A stretch of DNA of 46,287 bases from Anaerolinea sp. (GCA_014879835.1 JACSRJ010000244.1:1-46287); one strand, 5' to 3'. Positions 11,000-20,000 are shown, counted from the first letter of the stretch. Numbers and translations are program-made. Notes: a model not told the origin generated them from the sequence alone.

Positions 11000-11089
11000 G
11001 AGCTTTTCCCCTTGTGGGATCATTGATCGTTGAGAGAAAGGATAAGCGATCAAGGCTTCTGGCGGGATCGTCCATCCGCAGGACATCCC

Positions 11090-11107
11090 CCTACCTTTTT
11101 AGGTAGG
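11090..11107. terminator. Weak hairpin, possible terminator
   Basis: A 7-bp inverted repeat CCTACCT / AGGTAGG around a TTTT loop lies 57 bp past the stop of the glycosyltransferase gene and about 90 bp before the HtrA-like start. No T-run follows on the minus strand, so termination is only a possibility. Confidence 0.3.
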
Positions 11108-11164
11108 AGGTGATCCAAAAGGACAAGGGAGGTAATCCATTGAGGAGGCGCATACGGTGTTCAA

Positions 11165-13183
11165 TCAGCGCCACTGGTAGAGGGTGTAGCTGCCGCCATC
11201 TGACCACACCGGATGCATAAGCTGCTCTACCACAGGTTTAAACTGATTCAGTTCAGGGGCGTAACGTGTATCCTCATTGAGGTAGTAAGCAAAACCCGGC
11301 TCAAAAACGAGCAGGTACCCTTCACCGGATTCGCGCCAATGGGTCATCAGGGCTTCAGGGGTGCCCCCAGTGCGCAGCGGGTGAATCCAGTGATCCAAGA
11401 CCACATCGGGCAGGCATGTGACCTCAGCAGGGCAGTAATAACTGCGCGGTTCCCACATCAAGCGCACCACTGACCCCGGTGGAATCTGCCGCAGGGCTTC
11501 CATCGCACCGTAGTGTGTGCCCAGTGCCCCCGCCAGATAACGATCCCGGCCGCCATACTCTGAAAACAAGTAGCCGGGAACCCCGGAATCGAGGGTTGAA
11601 CTGAGAAACTCGATCCCGCTGAGGAACGCGGTCAGGGTCAGCAAGGTGCGCACTGTGAAACCGAGATCAAGGGGTTTGCGGGGGCAGCGCCCCAAACCAT
11701 AAAAAGCGATCCCGCAGGCTGCGGCGGCCGCCGGGAAACCAAAGAGCATCAGGCGTGTCTGGGTGCCCACAGCCGAAAAGACCGCAAAGACCATCCAAAA
11801 GATGATCAGGGGGATGCCCACCCCCGCGCATAGCAGGGTTAGACGTCGAGCGCTTTCATCCAGCCAGCGCCACACCAGCGGGATCAGCCACGGCAGGCTG
11901 AGCAGCCATACCCCTGCCGTGAAAAAGAAGCCCGACCCGGTATCGGCCTTCTCTATCCCAAAGATGGTCGCGGCGATAGGCAAAACCGGGAACTGCCACA
12001 GATTCCCGGCCTCCAACAGGCTGGTCTCGGCGGTGGCAAAGATCCGGCTGCGCTCAGCATCCCAGTTGAGACCATTAAAGAAGAAGGGGTACACTGGATT
12101 GCCGTAGTGCATCAGCCCTTTGAGTGCCCACGGAGCGAAAATCGCCCCGGTGGGAATCACGATCAACAGGACGTTTCGGGCGCTCAGGCGTATGCCTCCG
12201 CTGCCCCAACTGATCCCGATCACGAAGATCAGGAGGGCAAAAACCAGCCCCACCGCAACATACTTTGTACCCACCGCCAGTCCCAGAATCGCGCCCAAGG
12301 TGATCAACGCCCCCGGTTGGCGTGTGACCCACCACAGATCTGCGATCACGAGGGCGGCAGCGCCATAGGCAAAGAGCATCAGATCAACATAGGCCCAGCC
12401 AAAGAGCAGATCGAAGCTGTAACCCAAGAGCAAACACAAGATCGCTGTTAACGCCGCATCCCGATTAAGGTAACGACGCACGATCCCCCCCACCGCGCAC
12501 AACCCCAACAGCCCCCAAAGAGCATGAACAGGCGCGGCACTGGTATCACGCCCTAAAAGCGACATCGCTAGCCCAAAGAGCATTTCCCCATTTTGGGAGA
12601 AGCCTAAAAAAAAATTCTCCGGGTGAGCGCTGATGCTCCCCTGCACCAGATATTCACGGGGGGCGGTCAGATGGTAAGCGAGGGCATCCCATGCGGTCGG
12701 TGGAGCAAAGGCCCGCATCAAGGCCGCTCCCAAAACGATCCCGACTAACACCCCCAAAAAACGCGACCACGGGGTGTTGATCGAAATCAGTACCTCACGG
12801 ATGGTATGACGCAGTGAGCGCCACCAACCCATCGATTGCCGCAGGGTGAACAGCCCTACCACCATCAAAACGCCCCACAGGGCCCAAGCCCGAAACCCTC
12901 CCGCCAAGCCGATCATCAGGACGCCGATGGCGATCAGCCCCAAACCGACTGAACCTTCTACGGCCAGCGCCTCCGCCGTGGAGAGGTGCCCCAGTGGCAG
13001 GCGGCTTAAGGCCCGCCGCCCGATCCCACCAGCGATCACCCCCATCAGCCCGGCGGTGAGCGCATCTGCGACTGCCCCACCAAGTGCTGCCGCTGTCCCC
13101 ACATGGATGGGCTTATGGACGAGATAATACGCGATCAGCAGTCCACACAGGGCAACCACGATCAGCGGGGTTCGCCACTTCAT
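11165..13183 (-). CDS. Polytopic membrane glycosyltransferase-like protein (GT-C / GT39-type)
   Basis: A 672-residue protein with a dozen or more hydrophobic helices and a soluble C-terminal tail of roughly 110 residues. The first extracytoplasmic loop holds FAPPTAWDALAYHLTAPREY, with the acidic residue followed by a Tyr/His cluster. This is the pattern of GT-C enzymes (dolichyl-phosphomannose and ArnT-like families), which transfer sugars from polyprenyl-phosphate carriers outside the membrane. The later segment HYGNPVYPFFFNGLNWD is also common in this group. Donor and acceptor cannot be told from sequence. The ATG at 13183 has GGAGG close upstream and lies 14 bp after the uracil-DNA glycosylase stop, so the two genes are probably cotranscribed although functionally unrelated. 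Residues encoded near 12183-12200 (GGIRLSAR) derive from a short repeat also present in the giant surface protein. Confidence 0.8.
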   Translation of the reverse strand: MKWRTPLIVVALCGLLIAYYLVHKPIHVGTAAALGGAVADALTAGLMGVIAGGIGRRALSRLPLGHLSTAEALAVEGSVGLGLIAIGVLMIGLAGGFRAWALWGVLMVVGLFTLRQSMGWWRSLRHTIREVLISINTPWSRFLGVLVGIVLGAALMRAFAPPTAWDALAYHLTAPREYLVQGSISAHPENFFLGFSQNGEMLFGLAMSLLGRDTSAAPVHALWGLLGLCAVGGIVRRYLNRDAALTAILCLLLGYSFDLLFGWAYVDLMLFAYGAAALVIADLWWVTRQPGALITLGAILGLAVGTKYVAVGLVFALLIFVIGISWGSGGIRLSARNVLLIVIPTGAIFAPWALKGLMHYGNPVYPFFFNGLNWDAERSRIFATAETSLLEAGNLWQFPVLPIAATIFGIEKADTGSGFFFTAGVWLLSLPWLIPLVWRWLDESARRLTLLCAGVGIPLIIFWMVFAVFSAVGTQTRLMLFGFPAAAAACGIAFYGLGRCPRKPLDLGFTVRTLLTLTAFLSGIEFLSSTLDSGVPGYLFSEYGGRDRYLAGALGTHYGAMEALRQIPPGSVVRLMWEPRSYYCPAEVTCLPDVVLDHWIHPLRTGGTPEALMTHWRESGEGYLLVFEPGFAYYLNEDTRYAPELNQFKPVVEQLMHPVWSDGGSYTLYQWR
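12183..12200 (-). repeat. Short in-frame repeat, third copy
   Basis: CTCAGGCGTATGCCTCCG differs at two positions from the two copies at 5899-5940 and shares three further upstream bases with the first copy. It is an imperfect palindrome around GTAT. Here it encodes GGIRLS in a loop between membrane helices of the GT-C protein. Confidence 0.55.
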
Positions 13184-13197
13184 GCCCTCCGCCTTTC

Positions 13198-13887
13198 TTA
13201 AAAGAGGCTCAACTGCTGAGGCGGTTCTTCTTTGGGGGTATTTTCATCACCACCTGTGGCCCCCCCTGACTTACTGCCGGGATCATCCGCAGGGGGCTTG
13301 TTCCGTTGGGCGTGTTCTTTGATCAGTTCGGGGATTTTGCGGAAGTCGGCTTCCATATCGCCCATAAGACCCATGTTACGCAGTACTGCTGCCGGGTGGT
13401 AGAGCGGTAGATAGGCCCGGTTATTTTCCCATTTGACTTTACCGTGAATAGCGCTGATCTTGGCGTTGGGGAAAAACAAGCCCATGCTGAAACGTCCAAG
13501 GGTCACAATCACCTTGGGCGAGAGAATCTCGATCTGTTTAAAGAGATAAGCGCTGGTACAGGTGGCGATTTCATCAGGCATGGGATCGCGGTTCTCTGGA
13601 GGGCGACACTTGACCACATTGGCGATGAACACCTGATCCCGATTCATGCCGATCTTGGCTAAGAGTTGTTCGAGTAATTTGCCCGACTGGCCTACAAAGG
13701 GCAGCCCCTTTTGATCTTCATGGAAGCCGGGGCCTTCCCCGATGAACAGAATCTCCGAATCGGCGGGGCCTGCCCCGGGGACGCCACGGGTGCGATTCTT
13801 GTGCAGGCCACAGGCTGTACAGGCATTCACCTGAACGGCGATAGCATCCAGTGCCGTCTTTTTTGAGTCAGCGGATTGAGTGGTCAT
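13198..13887 (-). CDS. Family 4 uracil-DNA glycosylase with C-terminal clamp-binding-type motif
   Basis: A 229-residue Fe-S uracil-DNA glycosylase that removes uracil from DNA to start base excision repair. Four cysteines fit the 4Fe-4S cluster of the family: Cys23 and Cys26 (CTAC), Cys94 (VVKCRPP) and Cys110. The uracil-pocket motif GEGPGFHEDQKGLPFVGQSG is at 50-69, and HPAAVLRN forms motif 2. After residue 195 comes a disordered, Gly/Lys/Glu-rich tail ending in QLSLF at the very C-terminus. This matches the bacterial beta sliding-clamp binding consensus QL(S/D)LF and suggests tethering to replication or repair sites. A strong AAGGAGG precedes the ATG, and a candidate promoter lies just upstream. 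It is followed 14 bp later by the GT-C gene. Confidence 0.93.
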   Translation of the reverse strand: MTTQSADSKKTALDAIAVQVNACTACGLHKNRTRGVPGAGPADSEILFIGEGPGFHEDQKGLPFVGQSGKLLEQLLAKIGMNRDQVFIANVVKCRPPENRDPMPDEIATCTSAYLFKQIEILSPKVIVTLGRFSMGLFFPNAKISAIHGKVKWENNRAYLPLYHPAAVLRNMGLMGDMEADFRKIPELIKEHAQRNKPPADDPGSKSGGATGGDENTPKEEPPQQLSLF

Positions 13888-13908
13888 AAGTTCCCTCCTT
13901 GACCCTGA

Positions 13909-13937
13909 ATTTTACCTGTCTTAAGCTTTCAGAACAA
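13909..13937 (-). promoter_or_regulatory. Candidate promoter for the uracil-DNA glycosylase gene
   Basis: TTGTTC (13937-13932) and TAAAAT (13914-13909) are separated by exactly 17 bp on the minus strand. The expected start is about 15 bases before the ATG at 13887, leaving room for the AAGGAGG site. The -10 matches 5 of 6 positions. This suggests the repair gene can be transcribed separately from the operon upstream. Confidence 0.45.
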
Positions 13938-13967
13938 CCGTTTGCATGGGTCAAATAGGGCCGCACC

Positions 13968-15551
13968 CTACAACTCTGCTGGATATCCTGTGATCTCTCG
14001 GATGTTGTGGTACAGGGGTTTGAGTCGATCATACAGAGGCAGATATACCCGCCGGTACAGATCATCATAGATCGCCCTATTGGCAGGATCAGGCTCAAAC
14101 ACTCGTCCCATGCGAGTCATGTCTTTGACTGCGGACTCGAAGCTGGCATGGGCTTTCACCCCCACGGCCACATCAATGGCTGCACCCAAGCCAGAAGCTT
14201 CAAAGGTATGGGGGCGGACTGCGGGCAGCCCAAAGACATCGGCGGTGATCTGCATCACAGCATCACTTTGGGAGCCGCCGCCGCACACCCGCAGGGATTG
14301 AATGGTTACTTTGCCTCGCTTTTCGGCCCGATCTTTGCCTTCCCTTAAGGCATAGGCGACCCCTTCCACGATGGCGCGGTAGAAGTGGGCGCGGGTGTGA
14401 ACGTCCCCAAAGCCAATGACCGCACCTTTGGCCTCCCGGCCCGGATAACGGATGCCGGGTGTCCAGTAAGGCTGCAAGATCAGCCCCATCGCGCCGGGTG
14501 GAGATTGCTGAAGGAGCGAATCAAAAAGCGCCTCTGGGGTGATTCCCTGTTCGGCTGCTTTGTGCTGCTCATGGAAGCCAAACTGCTGCTTAAACCATGT
14601 GACCATCCAATAGCCCCGGTAGATCTGAGTCTCCAAATTGTATGCGCCCGGTACAGCCGCCGGATAGGGTGGGATGAACGGGATTAGTTCTGTGTATTTG
14701 CGGCTGAAGACGTTGATCGTGGCTGTAGTTCCATAACCCAGACAAGCCGTATCGGACTCCAAACAGCCTGATCCCAGCACTTCAGCCGCTTTATCGGAGG
14801 CCGCGGCGATCACGGGGGTGCCGGCGATCAGCCCGGTCTCGGCGGCTGCTTGGGGTGTCACTTCCCCAATCACCTCCCCACACGGAACCAGATCAGGCAG
14901 CAGGGCCGGATCAAGAGGCATCGCCTGCCATTTCCAATCATTAGGCGCAGCCCAATGCAGTTTGCGGTAGTCAAAAGGCAGATATGCCACCTGACAGCCC
15001 ACTGAATCAGCAAAGCGCCCAGTCAGTTTGTAAGCGTGATAACCAGAAAGCATCAGGTATTTGTGGGTGCGGGCCATGACCTCTGGTTGGTGTTTGTTGA
15101 TCCAGTTGATCTCTGCCTCCGCCTGAAGGTAGGCGATGGTCTCACGCATTCGGATCAGGCGAAAGATCAGCCCCCACATGCCCCCCACTGGTTTGAGGTT
15201 CATGGTCGCTCGTTGATCAAGCCAGACGATTGCAGGGCGCAGCGCTTTACCCTCCTTATCGAGGTTGATCATCGTGCCCCGCTGCGAGGTGATCCCGATG
15301 CCCGCAATCCGTTCCGGGGCAATTCCACCCTCTGACCACAGTTTGCGGAACGCCTCACAAGCCGACTCCCAGAAGTATTCTGGATGCTGTTCAGCCCATC
15401 CGGGCTGGGCCGAGAAGTAGGGTTCAATCTTGACCTGTGCTTTGGCGACCAGTTCCCCCCGAAAATCAAACGCCAGCGCACGAACGCTTTGGGTTCCGTT
15501 GTCCAAAGCCAAAAGTAAATCCTTGCCCGAATCTTTGCCCGCATTCGTCAT
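13968..15551 (-). CDS. FGGY-family carbohydrate kinase
   Basis: A 527-residue ATP-dependent sugar or polyol kinase of the two-domain FGGY fold. The N-terminal phosphate-binding motif [13 protein letters not shown] starts at Asp17, a [10 protein letters not shown] strand lies near residue 275, and the C-terminal family signature [20 protein letters not shown] is present. The substrate cannot be read from the sequence. Glycerol, dihydroxyacetone, xylulose and other polyols are all handled by this family. It is the last gene of an operon with an AGPS-like flavoprotein and glycerol-3-phosphate dehydrogenase, 8 bp after the preceding gene. A glycerol- or triose-type substrate is therefore an attractive inference. 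The length is slightly above the 500 residues usual for glycerol kinase. Confidence 0.88.
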   Translation of the reverse strand: MTNAGKDSGKDLLLALDNGTQSVRALAFDFRGELVAKAQVKIEPYFSAQPGWAEQHPEYFWESACEAFRKLWSEGGIAPERIAGIGITSQRGTMINLDKEGKALRPAIVWLDQRATMNLKPVGGMWGLIFRLIRMRETIAYLQAEAEINWINKHQPEVMARTHKYLMLSGYHAYKLTGRFADSVGCQVAYLPFDYRKLHWAAPNDWKWQAMPLDPALLPDLVPCGEVIGEVTPQAAAETGLIAGTPVIAAASDKAAEVLGSGCLESDTACLGYGTTATINVFSRKYTELIPFIPPYPAAVPGAYNLETQIYRGYWMVTWFKQQFGFHEQHKAAEQGITPEALFDSLLQQSPPGAMGLILQPYWTPGIRYPGREAKGAVIGFGDVHTRAHFYRAIVEGVAYALREGKDRAEKRGKVTIQSLRVCGGGSQSDAVMQITADVFGLPAVRPHTFEASGLGAAIDVAVGVKAHASFESAVKDMTRMGRVFEPDPANRAIYDDLYRRVYLPLYDRLKPLYHNIREITGYPAEL

Positions 15552-15559
15552 GGGTGCCT

Positions 15560-16630
15560 CTATTTGGTATTTTTATGTTCGGTAAGGCGCAGGTTGATCT
15601 TGTTTACAAAAAAGATTGCGACCGCAATTGCTAGCAGGGCATAAAGCATGATCAGCCCAATATCGAGAATGGTGGTGCCCATCTCTGCACCGGGGCCGAG
15701 GATGCCTTTGATACCGTAAATGCCAAAGAGCATGGCCGCGGTGATGTCTACCAGTGTATCCCGATCCTGAAGCAGAGGAATCAAGCCAATGAGCAGCACC
15801 ATCCCGATCAAAAAGAGGGGAAACGCGAGCCGCAGCAGCAGCGGGCGCCAAAAACCAAGTTTGATCCGTGTGAAGGCGTTATCTTGAGCATATACCCCAT
15901 AACCACCATCATCGGGGGCCGGCCATGCAGCCGCTTCGGTTTGCAGATCAACGTTCCACATGCGAATGCCCGAAGTTTGATACTCCCACGCCAGATAAGG
16001 GTTGATCGCATCCTCACTGAGCACCGTGTCACCCTGATAAAGCTGATAGCTCACCAGCAGCCCCAATTGGCTGGAGAACTGATCAAAGGGATACCAATAG
16101 TTCAGGTTGACTTGATCGGGGCTTTTGAGGATGAGCGGCCGGGCAATTTCAGGAGTCATCGGCTCATCGAAGATATAGAGGGTGCCTTCCAGTCCTTCCA
16201 CATATTCGCTGACACTGCCCGTTACCATGCTGCTTAGAGAGATGCAGCGAGGCTCGGCGAAGACCTCGTGATAGTCGGTGACAATTGGCTCGCCTTCAGT
16301 GAAGGTGATTTGCAGGCAGACCTTATCCGCATCAAGGGCTAAACTGGTGTCAGCAACGAAGATTTGGTAGGACTGAAGCTGCAAGGTGAGCGTCCGCTGC
16401 TCCACGTTGGAGGCGGGCGGGATGACCGCCACAGACAGAGCCACCGCATCCAGATCGACCTGATCAGGGTCAAGAACAGTCCCTTCGAGGGCCTCTTCGT
16501 TGCTCACCCTGCCCACTTCTGGACGGCGGAAGATGCCCCACCCGCCCTGAATTGAAACCACCACCAGAATGAACAAAACCAAGGCCGCCGCAAGCACCAT
16601 CACATAGGCGCGTACATTCAGTCTGCCCAA
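15560..16630 (-). CDS. DUF4436-like membrane protein of unknown function
   Basis: A 356-residue protein with one N-terminal transmembrane helix (about 9-28), a beta-rich extracytoplasmic region of about 225 residues containing two Cys and the motif [14 protein letters not shown], and three C-terminal helices. The layout and the ending ([13 protein letters not shown] followed by ILDIG) resemble what I recall of DUF4436 proteins. A distant likeness to pentameric ligand-gated channels (YPFD, then membrane helices) was noted but is not strong. The start is a TTG at 16630, chosen because GGAGGGGG lies just upstream; it overlaps the end of glpD by 13 bp. The overlap implies translational coupling, so the protein probably serves the same membrane-lipid or glycerol-phosphate process. 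Its biochemical role is unknown. Confidence 0.7.
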   Translation of the reverse strand: MGRLNVRAYVMVLAAALVLFILVVVSIQGGWGIFRRPEVGRVSNEEALEGTVLDPDQVDLDAVALSVAVIPPASNVEQRTLTLQLQSYQIFVADTSLALDADKVCLQITFTEGEPIVTDYHEVFAEPRCISLSSMVTGSVSEYVEGLEGTLYIFDEPMTPEIARPLILKSPDQVNLNYWYPFDQFSSQLGLLVSYQLYQGDTVLSEDAINPYLAWEYQTSGIRMWNVDLQTEAAAWPAPDDGGYGVYAQDNAFTRIKLGFWRPLLLRLAFPLFLIGMVLLIGLIPLLQDRDTLVDITAAMLFGIYGIKGILGPGAEMGTTILDIGLIMLYALLAIAVAIFFVNKINLRLTEHKNTK

Positions 16631-18357
16631 CGCCCCCTCCGTTTTCCGATCATGATCAGGATGAGTATGAGCATAATCGGGAAAACGATGAGCGCAAGCC
16701 AGAGTACTCTCGGCTGAGAAGAGTCGGAGTCGGATTCAGATTGAGCCGCCGCCTGCTTCTGGGCCAGCATCACACGCCAATCGGGGATGAGCGCCCGATC
16801 TGGTAGTGAATAATGTTTGCGCCACAAGGTCAGGTAGGCGGCTTGTTCTTGTTCCCATGTGGGATCATCCCATCCAAGCGATTCCTGACACATCGTCCGA
16901 ACTCGCCCTAAAAGCGACTCGCCACCGTCGGGCAGCACCATTCCCAGACGTGTTCGCCTCAGCATCAGGTCTTCTAGATGAACCACCTGTTCGCAGCGGG
17001 CTGCGTGACGCAGTTCTGCCCAAAAGGTAAACGTGCCGGGGATCAATTCCAATTCACCGGGCTGGGCACCCCGGATGAGGGCTGAAGCTGCCGCACCGTA
17101 ACGCCCCATCAAACGCCGCCGTTGGGCTTCATCCGGGGGTTGATCAAGCTTCAGATCAAGTTCTTGGAGCGGCAAGCGCGTCCGATCCGGATGGGACATG
17201 GTGGGCAGATAGGGGCGGGCAGCCTCAAGGGCGTCAAGGGCCATCACCCGGAAAGTGGTAAGTTTGCCACCTGTGACCGTGATCAAACCGTGATCATCCC
17301 AGATCGCGTGATCGCGTGATTCCTTGGAGGGATCCGCTTTACCAGTGCCAATGACCGGGCGCACCCCTGCCCAAGCCCCGATCACATCATCAAGGGTGAG
17401 CTTCAGACCGGGAAAGTTTACTTCCAAGGCGGACATGAGGTAAGCCACTTCCTCCGGGCTGATAGACGGTTCCGTGTTGAGATCACCATGATGGTCAACA
17501 TCAGTCGTACCTACCAGTGTTGCCCCTTCCCATGGAAAGGCAAAGACCGGACGGCGATCCAACGGATGGAGGAAATTCACCGTCTGGGCGACGGGCAGCC
17601 GCCATGCTGGAAAGACCAGATGGCTGCCCCGCAGCGGGCGAATCTTGGGCGCGGCTCCGGTTTGTCCTCGCAGCCCGTCAGCCCATGCACCAGTTGCGCT
17701 GATGACCACTTTTGCCCGCGCCTCCGTGACAGCTCCGCTGATCGGATCACGCACGGTAACCCCGATCACCTGTTCACCTTCGCGGATTATTCCCTCTGCC
17801 TGTGCATAGTTGAGGGCCACTGCCCCATCCGCCTGTGCCTCAAACAAAACCCGCAGAACCAGACGTGCATCATCGGTTTGGGCATCCCCATAACGGTAAC
17901 CGCCGATCAATCCTTCATCCCGAAGATGGGGGGCCAGAAGGCGAAAATCATCACCTTTGTAATAACGATGACTGCGGGTCAGGGCCATCGCATCATACAC
18001 AGTCAATCCCGCTCCATAAGCGGTTTTGCCCGGTTTGTCGCCTTCATAGTTGGCGATCAAAAAACCCAGTTCTTCAACCAGACCGGGCGCGGCCTCTAAA
18101 AGCGCTTGCCGTTCCCGCACTGATTCGTAGGTAAGGTGAAGGTTACCGTCTTTGAGATAGCGCAGTCCCCCATGAACCATCTTAGAAGATCGGCTGGAGG
18201 TGCCCCATGCAAAATCGCGCTGCTCGATGAGGAGAGCGTGAAGCCCAAGACGATTTGCCTGATTCAGGATTCCCGCGCCGGTAATGCCCCCACCAACCAC
18301 AATTAAATCCCAAGAGTCGGTGTTTAGACGTGCCCATGTGGAAGCTCTGTTGTTCAT
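16618..18357 (-). CDS. glpD: FAD-dependent glycerol-3-phosphate dehydrogenase with C-terminal membrane anchor
   Basis: A 579-residue GlpD homologue that oxidises sn-glycerol 3-phosphate to dihydroxyacetone phosphate and passes electrons to quinone. The Rossmann FAD motif VVGGGITGAGI is at about 20-30. The family segments SSRSSKMVHGGLRYL and GTTDVDHHGD follow, the FAD C-terminal strand TVTGGKLTTFR is present, and the C-terminal helical domain occupies about 395-525. Unlike ordinary GlpD, which is a monotopic peripheral protein, this one continues through a Ser/Asp-rich linker into a clear transmembrane helix (about 551-570, LWLALIVFPIMLILILIMI) ending in basic GKRRGR. It overlaps the AGPS-like gene by 4 bp (ATGA) and the next gene by 13 bp, so it sits in the middle of a tightly coupled operon. 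Confidence 0.93.
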   Translation of the reverse strand: MNNRASTWARLNTDSWDLIVVGGGITGAGILNQANRLGLHALLIEQRDFAWGTSSRSSKMVHGGLRYLKDGNLHLTYESVRERQALLEAAPGLVEELGFLIANYEGDKPGKTAYGAGLTVYDAMALTRSHRYYKGDDFRLLAPHLRDEGLIGGYRYGDAQTDDARLVLRVLFEAQADGAVALNYAQAEGIIREGEQVIGVTVRDPISGAVTEARAKVVISATGAWADGLRGQTGAAPKIRPLRGSHLVFPAWRLPVAQTVNFLHPLDRRPVFAFPWEGATLVGTTDVDHHGDLNTEPSISPEEVAYLMSALEVNFPGLKLTLDDVIGAWAGVRPVIGTGKADPSKESRDHAIWDDHGLITVTGGKLTTFRVMALDALEAARPYLPTMSHPDRTRLPLQELDLKLDQPPDEAQRRRLMGRYGAAASALIRGAQPGELELIPGTFTFWAELRHAARCEQVVHLEDLMLRRTRLGMVLPDGGESLLGRVRTMCQESLGWDDPTWEQEQAAYLTLWRKHYSLPDRALIPDWRVMLAQKQAAAQSESDSDSSQPRVLWLALIVFPIMLILILIMIGKRRGRWAD

Positions 18358-19949
18358 GTTTCGATCAACTTTCCCGGATTCATCATGCCGTCAGGGTCAA
18401 AGGATTTAAATAGGGCAGTCATGGCACGAAGCCCCAGAGCATCCTTTTCCGCTTTAAGGTACGGGCGGTGATCAACACCAACGCCGTGCTGGTGGCTGAT
18501 CGTTCCCCCAAATGCGACGATCTGAGCGCTGGCCGCGGCTTTTAAGTGCTGCCAACGGAGCAGCGTTTCGGCTGGATCAGCAGGGATGCGGAATAGATAG
18601 GTGGTATAGGCGCTCGCCCCATGTGGATAGAGGTGTGAGAGGTGCGTAAAAACATGGACGCGCTCACCTTTGTCGCTTAAACCAGTGCGGATGATCGCCT
18701 CCACCGACTGAATGTAGGCGGGAATTTTGTCCCATGTTAGGGCCGTCTCAAAGGTATCAACGGCATAGCCCTTTTCCCAAAGGGTGTTGCGCAAATAGGG
18801 GGTGCGGAACCGAGATTTGCGCCACTGGGAGCCAAGTATTTGCCCAATACCGAGATCTGTGCCCCTACAGTCGCGGACAGTTTTCATCACCTCCGCACGG
18901 ACAGTGCGACAGAGGGCTTTGGACCCTGTGTACCCCACTACCATCAAGGCTTTGTTTGGGCCAATTTGAAAACTCCGCAGCAGCCTTTCGATCATCCCAA
19001 CTAATCGTTCACGTCCAGCAAGGGCAAGGTTGGTCATGGTCTCGGTGGCATTGCTCAGGCGCAGCATGGAGATGGGCAGCCCTCCCTGAACCATTGACCG
19101 TGCGGCTTCCATGCCCGCTTCAAAACTCGGAAAAAATATCCCCTGAAAGCTCTCATACTCAGGCAAAGGGGTGACCCGCACAGAGGCTTCGGTGATGATG
19201 CCCAAGCGCCCTTCGGAGCCGAGGATCATCTCGCGGAGGTCAGTACCCGCAGCCGAAGCAGGGAACACGGGGAGGTGCAGACTCCCTGATGGGGTTTCAA
19301 CCTCTCCACCTGCAAAAAAACGCTCCACCCGTCCGTAATAGATCGACTGCTGTCCGCTGGATCGGGCTGCAATCCAACCGCCGAGGGTCGAAAGTTCAAA
19401 GGACTGGGGGAAGTGCCCCAAGGTAAATCCATGCGCTCGAAGTTGGGCTTCAACATCCGGTCCCGTCGCGCCGGCCCCAAAAGTTGCCACTTGGCTGTGT
19501 TGATCAAACCGGCTAAGCCGAGTTAAGCGGGCCATTGAGATCGTCAAGACAGGCTCGGCGCTGGCTTCAGGGTTAATATGCCCCACCACCGAAGTCCCCC
19601 CGCCATAAGGGATGACTTTTGCGCCCACAGATCGGGCAAACTGAAGCAGTTCACGCACTTGTGCGGCGCTTTCGGGGAAGGCGACTGCATCGGGGAAAGT
19701 TGTGATCTGACCACTGCGCAAGGCTACCCAATCAGGGAAACTTTGCCCCCGTGCGTGGAGCAGCCGAATCTCAGCCTCCCGTTTAAGGAGGGGATGTTCT
19801 GGCAACCGTGAAGGAGGCACTGTCCGAATCACATCGCCAAAGGCGGCATCGCGGGGTGGCGTGCCTCGCCCTACCCATTTTTCAAGGAGCGGCTCACCAT
19901 GAAGGGCATAATCGGTAAGCTCCTCGCCCCAACCATTCCAGCGGCGCAT
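18354..19949 (-). CDS. Alkyldihydroxyacetonephosphate synthase-like FAD-binding oxidase
   Basis: A 531-residue VAO-family flavoprotein. It opens with RRWNGWG as eukaryotic alkyl-DHAP synthase does, then has the FAD-binding PCMH domain (IPYGGGTSVVGH, then STLGGWIAARSSGQQS and GSEGRLGIITEA). It ends with the AGPS C-terminal block (GGTISHQHGVG, then FDPDGMMNPGKL). Alkyl-DHAP synthase swaps the acyl group of acyl-DHAP for a fatty alcohol and makes the ether bond of ether lipids. The tri-His segment recalled from the animal enzyme (SHHHGVG) reads SHQHGVG here, so activity is not certain; a D-lactate or glycolate oxidase-like role is an alternative. The ATG at 19949 has AGGAG 6 bases upstream. It is the first gene of the four-gene operon and overlaps glpD by 4 bp. 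Confidence 0.82.
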   Translation of the reverse strand: MRRWNGWGEELTDYALHGEPLLEKWVGRGTPPRDAAFGDVIRTVPPSRLPEHPLLKREAEIRLLHARGQSFPDWVALRSGQITTFPDAVAFPESAAQVRELLQFARSVGAKVIPYGGGTSVVGHINPEASAEPVLTISMARLTRLSRFDQHSQVATFGAGATGPDVEAQLRAHGFTLGHFPQSFELSTLGGWIAARSSGQQSIYYGRVERFFAGGEVETPSGSLHLPVFPASAAGTDLREMILGSEGRLGIITEASVRVTPLPEYESFQGIFFPSFEAGMEAARSMVQGGLPISMLRLSNATETMTNLALAGRERLVGMIERLLRSFQIGPNKALMVVGYTGSKALCRTVRAEVMKTVRDCRGTDLGIGQILGSQWRKSRFRTPYLRNTLWEKGYAVDTFETALTWDKIPAYIQSVEAIIRTGLSDKGERVHVFTHLSHLYPHGASAYTTYLFRIPADPAETLLRWQHLKAAASAQIVAFGGTISHQHGVGVDHRPYLKAEKDALGLRAMTALFKSFDPDGMMNPGKLIET

Positions 19950-19986
19950 CAACAGCTCCTTTCAAACTGATCGGGGAAAACAGGCT

Positions 19987-20000
19987 TTCATCATGATGAA
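19987..20000. promoter_or_regulatory. Perfect 14-bp palindrome upstream of the AGPS-like operon
   Basis: TTCATCATGATGAA is a perfect inverted repeat 37 bp before the ATG of the AGPS-like gene, in the 56-bp spacer after the 165-residue protein. Its position suits an operator or a short attenuator-like structure. No T-run follows. Palindromes of this size can arise by chance. Confidence 0.3.

Noticed and set aside
11000-11086. A longer N-terminus for the PDZ-containing protease
   Set aside because: It would add 29 residues without a ribosome site or signal-like character, while the ATG at 10999 has AAGGGGA at good spacing.
15560-16630. A true pentameric ligand-gated channel
   Set aside because: It has YPFD but only three C-terminal helices and none of the other family landmarks. 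DUF4436-like is the safer description.
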